Part shown: piece after piece, positions 46,661-57,690 of the stretch | How positions within the stretch are numbered: position 1 is the stretch's first letter | Layout: the number at the start of each line of letters is the position of its first letter | NCBI GenBank assembly: GCA_009823505.1 | Contig: VZQC01000565.1 | Coordinates: 1,157,373-1,221,372 of the forward strand | DNA: 64,000 nucleotides | Origin: Rhizomys pruinosus | Taxonomy: Eukaryota > Chordata > Mammalia > Rodentia > Spalacidae | Direction: 5' to 3' | Notes under the pieces: model-generated | What the model was told of the DNA's origin: nothing | What the model saw: only the letters and a program-made list of their open reading frames with translations | Databases searched by the model: none | Made by a program: the position numbers and the translations under genes

Positions 46661-47160
46661 GGAGGATGAGAACTCAGGGCCTGCACCACACTGTGCGCAC
46701 AACTCACTGTCTAGCACAAAGGCTGCAAGAGCCTTAGGATGATATTTTCTTTTCCCTGCTACATCTTGGCCTGAGGATCCCAGGCCCAATATGGTACTGA
46801 CTAAAGCCCAGTATGATGAGAAAGCTCAGTGCTTAGTGTCTGGATGGCCAAGGCTCCCCAAGGGAATCCACAAGATCAATGGCCTTACATTATGTAGTCT
46901 AACTATGACACTGAGAACTTCTAGCATACAGCAATGTTTTCTACATACTCCTGAGACTACCTGGCTCGCATGGAAAAAAGGATTGACTAAATGTACATCC
47001 TCCACCAGTTTGAGGATTGTGGGGAGGGGTCTATGGTATGCTGGTCCACATTGTCCCTGAGGTGGGGAAGAGGGATGTGGACACCTTGATCTAAATCCAG
47101 GACTATCCAGAATAAAGAGGTAGCACTCAGAGTCCTCATTCCTCTCCTATAGGAGTAGAC
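46661..47160 (+). pseudogene. ERV pol end and surface-envelope tail, decayed
   Basis: 46791-47060 holds an open frame whose end (TWLAWKKGLTKC) has the look of a gammaretroviral surface-protein C-terminus. Its lead into the transmembrane region is broken. Little else can be assigned. Confidence 0.45.
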
Positions 47161-47615
47161 ATGGCAGATTCAGCAGCCCTTGGCACCTCAGCCCTGGAAG
47201 TGGGACACGAACACCTCAAGGAACTTACTGCCCAAGTAGACACAGACTTAAAACACTTAGAAAATTCCCTTTCCAGACTTGAGAATCAGGTAGACTGTGT
47301 CTGAGTTAGCGCTGCAAATCCATGAGGGCATAGATCTCATCTGCATGAAACACGGGGTCTCTGTAGGGTTGTGGTGAAATATGCTGCTTCTATGCAAATT
47401 AGTCCAGGATCATTAGGGAAAGCCAAGCACTAGTCAGAAAGAACCTAAAGGAAGGAGAAAGAAGACAGGAATCAGACAAGTGGTGTCGATCTAGATTTTC
47501 CTGGTCTCCGTGGCTGACGACTCTTCTTGCAGCTGTAGCTGGGGCACTGATCCTCCTGCTCCTGGCCATGACAGTCAGGCCTCATCTGATCAACTGTCTG
47601 ACTAACTAAGTTATG
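47161..47615 (+). pseudogene. ERV env remnant, transmembrane subunit
   Basis: Successive frames show a heptad-repeat-like segment (VDTDLKHLENSLSRLENQ near 47248), the conserved loop with a double cysteine near 47383, and a membrane anchor near 47510-47590 rich in Ala/Leu. A TGA at about 47302 and frame changes break it. Class I ERV type is inferred from the double-cysteine loop. Confidence 0.75.
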
Positions 47616-47699
47616 TAATGCTTAATGCAGTAAGACTTATGGACCTGAGGGGATAGTATAAACTCCTGTCCCAATACAAATCCATGCCTTGAGTCATCC

Positions 47700-48153
47700 C
47701 CATAGAAAGAGTGGGTAATGTGGCAGAGTGCCTCAAGACTGACCACAGCTATGGTATGTTACAAGTCGAACTTTCCCCAGTAGTGAAATCTTCATGCACA
47801 ATATGAGAACTGAAGAATTTGTCCCAGCCGCACCAAGATGTAGGTCTAAGGAAATGTTGGTTGTGCCTGGCTATTCCTGCTAACTCAAATTTGTGGCTTC
47901 TGTACTCTCTGCTTGGCTTGCTCTTGTAGAATAGGAATTATTAAAAGGTGTGTCTCTACCCCTAAGCTTGGGAACTTAAACTTTTCACCGCCAAGCTAAT
48001 AAGGACATAGTTTTTTGATCTAAAAACTTAACCTGAGAATGGCTTGGGTTGCACCTGGGACTGAATGCCAATGTAGTTGCCAATCAGCTATAAAGACACT
48101 TGTGCATTATTTTGTCTCTGAGTGGTCTTCTCTGGTGGAATTATGTCATTACA
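47700..48153 (+). repeat. Possible 3' LTR of the ERV
   Basis: Downstream of env. CCAAT and TATA-like sequence (GCCAATCAGCTATAAAGACA, about 48079-48098), then a GT/T-rich stretch ending ATTATGTCATTACA. Left border unclear and no second LTR for comparison. Confidence 0.4.
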
Positions 48154-48169
48154 ATAGTATATCAGCTCA

Positions 48170-49294
48170 AAGAACAGGGACCCAGAAAGACCACAGGTAA
48201 TAAAGGATATAAACAAATTAGAATTAAGGAAAGCATATGAAATAAAAACTTATAATGGATGATTAATACTAATCTTAGAAAATTTTAAATCAACAAAGAT
48301 AAAGAACATTCCTAGAATTTCAATAAACAATGGATGTGCTACAACACAAAATAGAGCTAACAGATATTTTCCATGAGGAAAAATGTGTTCTGGATGACAA
48401 CAGACAAGCATTCAAAAGAGATTAAAATATTAAAGACATATGACATTCATAAATAGGAAGAGTCAATGTTTTCAAGAGATACATTACTTGTATTATTTCT
48501 AAATCCAAGATAATATCAAATTCTCAACAGAATAGTTGAAAGGAATTTGGCACTCTGATTTAATGAAGAATATATTTGTGTTATAAATAAGTGAAAAATA
48601 TTAATATTTATAATACCCCCATTCAAATAAAGAAATAACCAAAACTGAAAAACAGAATTAGTTAGACAATACTTCAAGCTATAATTTAGAAATTAAATTG
48701 AGCAGCTACTAGTTGCTTATGTCTATATATTTTAAACCAAATTAATAAAAAAATCCATCAACCCTAAATTTGCAACCTTTTACAATCATTTCTTTGCTCA
48801 GTATTAAAGGATGAAATAATCTAATAATTTTGGAAAACAAGAAGCAACTATTGGCATGCATGTACAACTGGAGAAAACCACTGAAATCTAAACATGTGCA
48901 GTGTCCTCGAAATTCTATCCCTACTATCATAGCCCAGAGAAATTCAGAGTCAATTAGCAGTACTGTGAGAATTTCATGCCATTTCTTGACATGAATAATC
49001 TGAATGATGTATGAATCACCTCTATAGTTATTACTGTCTATATTTTCTCTTAAAACTATAATTTATTGTTGTTTTGAATCAAAAGGCAAAGATAATTCAA
49101 ATTATAAATTAATATAAAATTATATTCAAAAGGTTTATTATACTATTTAGCAATGTGTTTATTTTTCTATATAACAATCAGGAAATCTTAATATTCACTA
49201 ATGCACACTTGAAACAATGAAGAATTTTGCCTCACTGAATCTAGATAAGTCTGAGAGTTGAGAACATCTTGGAATCTCAGAGCAGGCTACATGC
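48170..49294. other. Unassigned AT-rich sequence left of the inverted exons
   Basis: Would be the intron downstream of the minus-strand CCP7 exon. No CCP8-like exon found on the minus strand. Some L1-like AT-rich stretches. Confidence 0.4.
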
Positions 49295-49470
49295 TGATAG
49301 GGATGCATTTGGGTGGAGGGGACCAGTCAGTCTCTGTACATGTAATTTGTCCTGGCCATTTGGAAGACTGTTGCCAGGATAGCATGCAACTTTCACAGGC
49401 TGATACTGTACACATGTTGTTTCCCACAATGAAGAACACTCATTTTCCACAGAATGGAGAGCACATTTCT
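49295..49470 (-). pseudogene. CFH-like CCP7 exon, inverted and broken
   Basis: On the minus strand: acceptor TCCTCAG (49477-49471), phase-1 start, then KCALHSVENE, CVQYQPVKVACYPGNSLPNG, and after a one-base frameshift near 49346-49350 ITCTETDWSPPPKC. This is the factor H CCP7 pattern (KCYFP.. VENG.. VAC.PG...P.. TCTE.GWSP.P.C). Length 176 nt; a whole number of codons would need 177. After the exon comes GCATGT where GTATGT would be expected. Extra cysteines precede the second conserved one. It is spaced about 400 bases from the CCP6 exon. Confidence 0.83.
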
Positions 49471-49618
49471 CTGAGGACCATAAAAATAAGAAAGAAAAAC
49501 ATTTATTTGGTAAAGACTAAATTAATAATTATCTTTACAATATTTAAATGAGCATGTATAATGTTAAAAACAAAAACAAGTACCAAATGTTTAAAATGAT
49601 ATTTATTTTTAGCTTTAT

Positions 49619-49660
49619 TATATACATATATATATGTATATATATACATATATATATTTG
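49619..49660. repeat. Palindromic AT-rich microsatellite
   Basis: Alternating TATATACATATATATATGTA and TATATATACATATATATA blocks, self-complementary, in the intron between the two inverted CCP exons. Confidence 0.85.
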
Positions 49661-49866
49661 ATAAAGGAACTGTTTCTCTATTAATATTTGTCACATGAAT
49701 TTTATGAACATCTGTTTATAAACTACTGAAAATGTCTTTTTACACACAAAACTGTTCTCTTTGTTTTATTTTTGTCATAAGATTTAACTGTAATTACTTA
49801 TGTGCTCTTCTCTGTCCAGTATTTGAGAGAATTATGAATAACTTCATTGTAAAAACATTGACTTAC

Positions 49867-50056
49867 TTTGGCACTTTACTGTTGACACCCATCCTTCTGT
49901 TGTGCAGTGAATGTAATCCCAGTCTGACTTGGAAGGAACCACAAATCCATGATTGCAGCAATAGTTTGTTCCGATATGTACTGGAACGTAATGTTCTGTA
50001 TTTATCTTCAAAATGTAGCCATCCTTGTTTGAATTATGGATAATCACAAGGTATCA
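49867..50056 (-). pseudogene. CFH-like CCP6 exon, inverted and broken
   Basis: Minus-strand reading gives PCDYP at the start, then after a one-base shift the frame YVPVHIGTNYCCNHGF, SDWDYIHCTTEGW, STVKCQ, matching factor H CCP6 (also the first CCP of many CFHR proteins). The donor A|GTAAGT (49866-49861) is perfect. At the acceptor position the expected AG reads AT (50058-50057), so splicing into this exon is unlikely. One extra cysteine follows the second conserved one. The CCP7-like exon follows on the same strand, in the correct order. Confidence 0.87.
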
Positions 50057-50545
50057 ATTCCAATAAAAAAAGAAAACAATATAAGTGATTTTTTATTTTA
50101 ATGAATAAACATTTCATAGATTAATAATTTCATTGATATTAAATCTGTTAATTATGATACCTATGTGTAAAGGTGAAAGACTTCTAGTATGGGAGCAGTC
50201 ATAGTATTCAGATGATATGTATGTGAGGTCTTTGTTAAGGAAGATGGAATCATATTTCACATATCACCAGAGAAACAGGCTAGAAATACTTGTAAATAAC
50301 CAATATTATACCTGCTTATTTCTAATTTTAATCAGAACATAAAGTGTTTTTAATATATTACAAATGTCTTAACTGAGATACAACAAATTACAATTGATTA
50401 AATCATTATCATATCTTCATATTTAAGTGTTACATAGTTCATTGCATTGACAGGTTCATAAATAATATCTTTACATAAAATTTCTCTCTTCACTGTCTTA
50501 TTTATAAACAAGCAGTATTTTTAATATCATAAGATTATTTGTTTT
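50057..50545. other. Unassigned AT-rich sequence right of the inverted CCP6 exon
   Basis: No CCP5-like or signal-peptide exon found on the minus strand. No recognised repeat. Confidence 0.4.
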
Positions 50546-50770
50546 GGGTGATGGCGAGATGGCCTAGTGTTTAAGAGTGCTGACTGCTCTTGCAGAGGAC
50601 CCCGGGTTCGATCCCCAGCACCCACGTGGTGACTGAGAATGGTCTTTAACTTCAGTCCCAGAGGAATCCAACACCCTCTCTGACCTCTGCAGCATTGCAT
50701 GACATGGGTGCACAAACCTACATGTAGACAATACATTCACACACATACAAAAATAAATAAAATTTAAAAA
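50546..50770 (+). mobile_element. B2 SINE
   Basis: GGCGAGATGGCCTAGTGTTT, GGGTTCGATCCCCAGCACCC, TGACCTCTGCAGCATTGCAT and an A-rich tail. AAGATTATTTGTTTT (50531-50545) and AAGATTATTAGTTTT (50771-50785) form the target duplication, one mismatch. Confidence 0.93.
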
Positions 50771-50799
50771 AAGATTATTAGTTTTATTCCATGAAGTAT

Positions 50800-51884
50800 A
50801 TTCTATTTCAGGAAATTTTATGCAACATGTTAAAGGAATTACCTCAAATATGTACACATGTTGGACACTCCTCTTGCTATGAGCAGGTACAATGAAGTCC
50901 TGTTAAGGGAAGGAGAGCACAGTGGCCACCTATGGTCACTGTGGGGAAATGATCCCTCAGTACAGAGGTCAGTTGATAACACAACCTGAGAGCTACTTCC
51001 AACTCAAGTCCTTAGCCTGGGCAGTGAAACACCTCCCAACTGGCTGTGCTTTCTCACCTGCCAAAAGACTGCTGGTCTCTGGTCAGGAATTTCAGGCTGA
51101 TGGCTGATGGCTTATCTTCAGCTATACCCACTTACAATTCACTCCTCAGTTTGGTGACCTGATTGGTCTCCATCCAACCCCATACTAGCTTACCAGGTTG
51201 GTGATCTCATAGATCCCCGTCCAACCCACTAGCCAAGCTAGTTTACCAGGTTAGTGATCTGATAGATCTCTGTCCAATCTACTAGCCACAATTCACTCCA
51301 CAGGTTGGTGACCTGATTGGTCTCTGTCCAACCCCCCACTAGCTTACCAGGTTGGTGGTCTGATAGACCACCATCCAACCCACTAGCCATCAACACTTGA
51401 AATCCAGGCCTGTTTCAGCCTGTATACATGCAAAATAACTGACCAGGAATTCTGTGTCATCATGATAATGGAGAATTTTATTTATTGCCTGCTGCAAGTC
51501 ACTTTTATAAGCAAAATGATGTCATCTCCCAGAGCCAATCCAGTCTCACACCACTGTATAGTGCTTCTCTGCCTAGCATCATGTGCCTGGGCCACATTGC
51601 TCCCTCTTGGGACAGGATCAGAGGAATCCAATGATTTCCAGATTGTGCCCTGAGGGATGCTAGCTAAGAACTAGCCCCTAATTCAAACTGGATCATCCCA
51701 CATACAAACACACATAATTTTTTAACATTTGGTAGAAGCTGTATTTTTAATATTTGATTGAGAATTTCCCACATGCATGTTTTTCTCATCATATCTATCC
51801 CCCATTTTCTTGCTTTCAAGTACTAATCCATTATCTGCTTATATTCCTTCCCAACTTCATGTGCTATGTTTTTGTTGTTGCTGC
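50800..51884. other. Unassigned sequence with a minisatellite
   Basis: No gene recognised. Two short plus-strand open frames (50922-51107, 51462-51653) lack any family resemblance. The minisatellite at 51151-51388 is listed separately. Confidence 0.4.
51151..51388. repeat. Minisatellite, five units of 46-53 bp
   Basis: Units begin TTGGTGAC/TC at 51151, 51198, 51251, 51304 and 51352. Each has GATCT/TGGTCT, then (C/G)TCCAA(C/T), CTAG and, in four, a terminal CCAGG or CACAGG. Units alternate between a shorter form with ACTAGCTTACCAGG and a longer form with CACTAGCC. Confidence 0.85.
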
Positions 51885-52040
51885 TGCTTGTCTTTGAGAC
51901 AGACTTTCTGTGTAGCCCCAACTAGACTGGAACTCTGTTTGTAGAACAGACTACCCTTGATCTCACAGATGTTTGCCTACTTCTTCCTCCTCAGTGCTGG
52001 GATTAAGGGCATGTGCCATTACACCTGGATAGGCGCTATG
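51885..52040 (-). mobile_element. B1 SINE (reverse), divergent
   Basis: CTTTGAGACAGACTTTCTGTG, GTGCTGGGATTAAGGGCATG and CATTACACCTGG in reverse B1 order. Confidence 0.82.
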
Positions 52041-52099
52041 ATTTTTTAAAGCATTATACCCACTTGCCTTAAAAACTTCAGCGATATCCCAAATAAACA

Positions 52100-55000
52100 A
52101 CCTAATTATGCATCTTAATATCTTGGAAAAATAAGAAATACCCAGAAACAGTAGAGGAACCAAATAAGATCAGAGCAGAAATTAATGCTACACAAACCAA
52201 ATTAATACAGAGACTAAATGAAATTAAGAGCTCATTGTTCAAAAAGATTAACAAGATTGAGAAACCTTTAACCAATTAAACAAAAGAGAGGACCCAACAA
52301 TAAACTTAGAAAATGGAAAAGAGGATATCACAAGACACAACAATGAAATGGATTATAAAGATGTACATCCAAAATCTTTTTAAAATTTTATTATTTTTGT
52401 ATGTGTAGGAATGTACTGTCTGCATGTAGGTTTGTGCACCCATGTCGTGTAATGCTGTGGAGGTCATAAGAGGGTCTCAGATTCTCCTAGAACTGAAGTT
52501 CTCCTGGAATTGGGGTTTGAACCCAGGTCCTCTGCAAGAGCAGTTGGTGCTCTTAACCGCTAGGCTATCTCTCCAGCCCCAAAGATGTACATCCAAAATC
52601 TTTATGCCACCTTGTTGAAAAATCCTTTAAAAAATGAATGAGTTTCTTAATACATAAAATATACAAAGTTACATGAAGAAGAAGTAAAATTTTTTTTTGC
52701 TCAGATATCTTTATGTGTCAGCCAGACATGTTTCCTGTTTACAGTCAAAGCCTGAATGTACATGTTTTGACAGGACACATATATAAATCAATTAGAAGAG
52801 GTAAAATTTTTAACCAAACACTGAATTAGTAATAAAATCTTCTCAACACTCTCCAAATCCCTGCACCCATTACAAAATTTTATTCTACCAGACCTTTAAA
52901 GAAGATTAAAATGCATACTTCTCAAACTGTTCCATAAAATAGAAGAGCAAAAATGCTTCCAAATTATTTTAACAAAGCTAGCATTATACTGATAACTAAG
53001 CCAAATAAATATACAACAAAAATTATAGACAAATCTCCCTGATAAACATAGATGCAAATATTCTCCATTAAATATTGAAAACTAAATTTAAGAATATATA
53101 AATAAGATTGTTCTATAAGATGAAGTCTGCTTTATCCTAGATATGCAGGGAAGGTTCGACATATTTAAATCAATAAATGTAATCCACCATATTAATAGAT
53201 TCCACGGTAGAAAACACATGAATATCTCATTAGATTAAGAACATATTTTTTGACAAAATTTGCCATCAATTCATACTAAAAGTTTTGGAGAAACTACTGA
53301 CAGAGGATATGTATCTCAATTAAAAAAAAACATATATAAAGCTATCCCTTTTTGCTGATGACATGATCGTTTACTTAAGGGATGCTAAGAACACAGAAAA
53401 CTCCTAGAAATGATAAAAAGCTTCTGTAAAATGGCAGGATACAAAATAAACCTAGAAAGATCAGTAGCCTTTCTTTACACCAACAACAAGCAACTGAAGA
53501 AGGAATACAAGGAGACTTTCCCACTCACAATAGCCTCAAAAACAATAAAATACCAAGGAACAAACCTAACCAAAGACACCAAGGATCTCTACAACAAAAA
53601 TTTTAAACCCCTGAAAAAGGAAATTGAAGAAGACATCAGAAGATGGGCAAACCTCCCATGCTCATGGATTGGGAAAATAAATATAGTAAAAATGTCCATT
53701 CTACCCAAACTCTTGTACAGATTTAATGCAATCCCAATCAAAATCCCCAAGAGTTTCTTCACAGGCTTGGAAAAATATCCTTAGTTTCATTTGGAAAAAC
53801 AAAACACCCCGAATAGCCAAAGCAACCCTGAGCGAAAAGAGCAATATAGGGGAGGTCTCTATACCAGACTTCAGACTATACTACAGGGCTATAGTCATAA
53901 AAACAGCTTGGTACTAGCACAAAAACAGATCAGTTGACAAATGGATCAAAACTGAAGTTCCAAACCTGAGCACATACAATTTCAGCCATCTCATATTTGA
54001 CAAGGGGCCAAGAAGACACATTGGAGGAAAGACAGCATCTTCAGTAAGTGGTATTGGCAAAACTGGATCACCACTTGTAGAAGAATGAAATTAAACCCTT
54101 ACCTCTCGCCCTGTACACAAGTCAATTCCAGATGGATCAAAGACCTCAACATGAAACCCAAAACTCTAGAGGCGATAGAAGAAAAACTTAGCAGCAGACT
54201 ACAAGACATAGGCGTAGGAAAAGACTTCCTAAATCAGACAGCAGCTGCACAAGAAATAAGATCGACAATCGACAAATGGGACCTCATTAAACTCAAAAGA
54301 TTCTGTACATCAAAAGAAACAATAAAGGAAGTGAAGAGATAACCCACAGAGTGGGAAGAAACCTTCACTGCAGATACATCTGACAAAGCATTGATCTCCA
54401 GAATATACAAACTACTCAAAAAACAAAGAAGAAAGAAAACAAATGAATCACTCAAAAGATGGAGCAAAGAACTGAATAGAGACTTCAAAGAGGAGGAATT
54501 AGAGATGGATGAGAAACATCTTAAAAACTGTGTAACATCACGAATAATTAGAGAAATGCAAATTAAGACTCACTCTGATAAGACTGGCCAGGATCAAGAA
54601 AACAAACGATATCAAGCACTGGAGAAGTTGTGGGGAAAGGGGAACACTCATCCATTGCTGGTGGAAATGTTAACTTGTTCAGCCACTATGGAAAGCAGTG
54701 TGGAGAACCCTTGGAAGACTCAAAATGAGCTTGCCATTTGACCCAGTCATACCACTCCTGCGTATGACTCATCTTACTGCAGAAATACATGCACAGCTAT
54801 ATTTATTGCAGCTCTGTTCACAATAGCAAAAAGCTGGAACCAACCCAAATGCCCCTCAACTGATGAGTGGATAGAGAAAATGTGGTACATGTACACAGTG
54901 GAGTTCTATGCAACAGTAAAGAAAGACAACATCATGAACTTTGCAGGTAAATGGATGAAGCTAGAAGATATTATGCTAAGTGAAGTAACACAGTCCAAGA

Positions 55001-55490
55001 AAAACAAACGACGAGTGGTATCCCTCATCTATGGACGCTAGTGTCAATAACCCAGTTGAATTTATTTCTTGTCTAGAGGGATGCATATTGAAAGAACAAC
55101 AACAGAAAGACTGCATAAGAAAACTGACTGAAATGGTGAATCGGGGGGTGGGTGGGTTGGGAGATGAACATGGGTCTATATTCGATTAATGTATATTTAA
55201 TTGATGCGAGTTCACCAAGTATCCAATTTTGCCCAAACTCTATCTACAAATCACATGGTATTTTAGGACTTAGTAAAAGCAAAAATGTCTATATTAAACA
55301 ACATTGGTTTAAAGGTTTTGATAAAACAGTGATAGATCTGAGTTAATTATAAATATAAATTGCTGTTGTTCATATTTGTTTTACTTAAAATCTGTATAAC
55401 AATAACTTTGGGATTAACATATACAAATGTTCTCTATAATCTTTGGATTATACAATATCATTTTGTAACATTCTCTTTTACCTGTAGGGT
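52100..55490 (+). mobile_element. L1 ORF2 and 3' UTR, broken
   Basis: ORF2-like sequence starts near 52140 and is interrupted by a reverse B2 (52381-52580). The catalytic motif FADDMIVY is encoded at 53351-53374. The following frames 53410-53784 and 54085-54342 carry [27 protein letters not shown] and GVGKDFLNQTAAAQ. ORF2 ends near 55030 after several frame breaks. The 3' UTR (55031-55490) matches 36755-36975 reversed, so this copy and the minus-strand one are the same L1 kind. Confidence 0.87.
52381..52580 (-). mobile_element. B2 SINE (reverse) with 23-base target duplication
   Basis: Reverse B2 ending CTATCTCTCCAGCCCC. AAAGATGTACATCCAAAATC plus TTT occurs perfectly at 52358-52380 and 52581-52603. 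Inserted into the L1. Confidence 0.95.
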
Positions 55491-57690
55491 AATTTAACTT
55501 AAGGAATTAAGTATGCTTCCCAAATTAACAACATACAGTCACCCAAAACAGCTTGGACAAATTTAATGAAATTTGCACCTTAATGCCTGTGGAGACACAG
55601 ACGTGGCTTAAGGTGCAGACTCCGAAGGAAAAAAAAAAAAAGGTGCAGACTCTATCCGAGGTTACTTCCGGTGAAGAAATGAGAAGCAGAATACTTGGCA
55701 AGCCAGGAGACATACCTCCTGCACTGTTCTCAAAATATTTACCCGCAAGATGTTCTCTGAGATAAGGAAGTGGCCCTTAGACATGCTCTGTTCCCAAGAA
55801 CAGGTGATTAATGACAGACATTGTTTAAAAAAATAGTTCCTCAGAAACTGTATCTCATGACTTTGTGTATCGCTTGATTCTTTAGAGACTGTAATCTTTG
55901 TCCTAGTTGTCTATAAAAGCAAGTTATTAGTAAAGCACAGCATGCAGTTGCACAGACTCTTGCCTATTCTTCTCTGCATCCCCTGTGTCCTGGTTATTTC
56001 AGGACCGTTACCCAGGGACCTCGACGCACTAGATGTCGACAGATTCCGCCTATAGGCATGTGTACTACAACTGCCTTGTTGAGACTCATGGGTCAAAAAA
56101 TAAAAACCTAGAATTAAAAAATGGGGGGGCAGGGATACAGTTATATGTTAAACCTTTTGCCAAAAATTTTTCAATTTAATCTTAAAACTAAGTATGGGGA
56201 AAAGATTTGTATGTTCCCACAGGTCAAAACGTCACCAACTTAACAGCTGAGAAGGAAAAGATACAGACTTGCATTGTGTAGGATGTACCAAGAAATACCA
56301 GCAGAGAAGTTGCCTCATCTAAGCATAAAAAGGAGGAAAAACCTCAGACTACTACAGGCATCAAACATCTCTGTGGATCCTATTTGTAACAACTGTTTAT
56401 AAAGAGTCCTAATGAACCTAACTTCTAGTTGCTGCAAAGTTTTAATATGAGAGACTTTCTTACCTCCTTTTCAAAGAACAAAGAAAAATATGATGGTAAT
56501 GAAGTCAATCTCTAACTGTAAATTAAAGCTGACTGTTATAGAGGTTATCTCTTATAAAACCAGTAAAAACTGCTTTCTTTAATTGACTAATAGACATAGG
56601 AACTGTGAAAAAGATTATTCTCTATTCAGAACCAAATATAATACTAGAGTCTCTCTAAGCTGTGCATTTAGCAAAATATATTAATACAGGAGAGCTCTGA
56701 TATCAGCAACGGATTATTCTGCCAAGGAGATGTTGGTCAGGAGATCCAAGCCCCCCCCCCCAAAAAAAAATAAGGTAAAGGCTTCTTGCCTGTAAACTGG
56801 GATACCTGAAAGAAGAGAGGTGGTAAGGTCCTGCTGTTGAAGACCTGCTGTAAGCATGGTAAAGATGTATTGAGACCACACTTGCAAGTGTACAGTGGTC
56901 TCTGGTATACCAGAGAGTGATACCAAAGGCCACTAAACCAATAAAGCAAATATTGGTCTTCTTGAGTCAAGCAAGACTCCTCTGTCAGCATCAGCTACAC
57001 CTCACCTGCCTGGAAATACTGTGCAGCAGTGGCAGCCATATGTCTATGTATCCCAAATCTAATTGGCTATTAGCTCTCTCCTTGGAGGAATAACTCATGT
57101 CTGATGCCACAAGCTTACATCCTCTAGTGGTTAGGAGATGTTATAAGCCACAGTAAGACCTTGTCATCTTTTACAGAAAAAACATAATTCATGGATTAGT
57201 ATACCATCCAAATATCTGTGTTTATACCAAAATAACTTACCATAATAATTAGTACTGTTTAAATATCTATATATCTAATTGCCTGTGCTTCATTAGTAGG
57301 ATTGAAAGGTTATTCCTGAACAAACTGTCAGCCCATGAAAAGAAACAGCCAGAACTGGTTAAAGTCCAAAATGACATCTCCAGAGAAAATAGACTGTTTT
57401 GCTTCTCATCCTCCTGTGCCCCTTCTAAGCCTAGGGAACAATCTGCAGAAGAGGTGGCATGGTAGAACATAAGGCTGCGATTGGGGTGAATGGTGAAACT
57501 ACAGCAAAATAGACTGGACGCATATTTGATCAACTTGATTGTACATACAAGCCCCTCCAGGTGGATGGTAGGAGCCTCGGGCTGTGTGGGTTTAGGCACA
57601 ACTGCTTGCAATTGGTTTTACATAAAGGATGCTTGTACTCAAAACTTATTACTTATTGTTTTAAAAAAAGAAATAAATGAAAGTAAATGT
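55491..57690 (+). repeat. Module X, copy 3 with nested solo LTR
   Basis: Continues directly from the L1 3' UTR. 55491-55587 plus 56042-56460 match 59660-59090 reversed. 56100-57690 matches 35390-36750 reversed. 56680-57690 matches 13196-14450. The LTR occupies 55588-56041. Confidence 0.78.
55588..56041 (+). repeat. Solo LTR, probably ERV class II
   Basis: Starts TGTGGAGACACAG and ends TCGACA, so TG..CA termini. It is absent from the corresponding place in the reversed copy at about 59600, where the flanks are joined (CCTTGATTCCTCCCTATAGG). Flanking AATGCC (55582-55587) and GATTCC (56042-56047) are a diverged 6-base target duplication, typical of class II ERVs. CTATAAAAGC at 55911 is a TATA box and AGTAAA about 20 bases later may be the polyA signal. 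Confidence 0.8.

Larger units (their letters stand above)
44600..48160 (+). mobile_element. Class I (gammaretrovirus-like) ERV remnant
   Basis: Order along the plus strand: RNase H end of pol, integrase, short surface-envelope tail, transmembrane envelope, possible 3' LTR. No gag, protease, most of reverse transcriptase, most of the surface envelope or 5' LTR is seen. Interrupted at about 45010-45842 by DNA-transposon-like repeats. All reading frames carry stops and frameshifts, so nothing is encoded intact. Confidence 0.8.

Noticed and set aside
46336..46707. 123-codon minus-strand open frame
   Set aside because: Antisense of the ERV integrase region.
47161..47615. Domesticated envelope (syncytin-like) gene
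   Set aside because: The envelope remnant has stops and frame changes and lacks most of the surface subunit.
51151..51388. CRISPR-like array
   Set aside because: Adjacent diverged minisatellite units without unique spacers, in vertebrate DNA.
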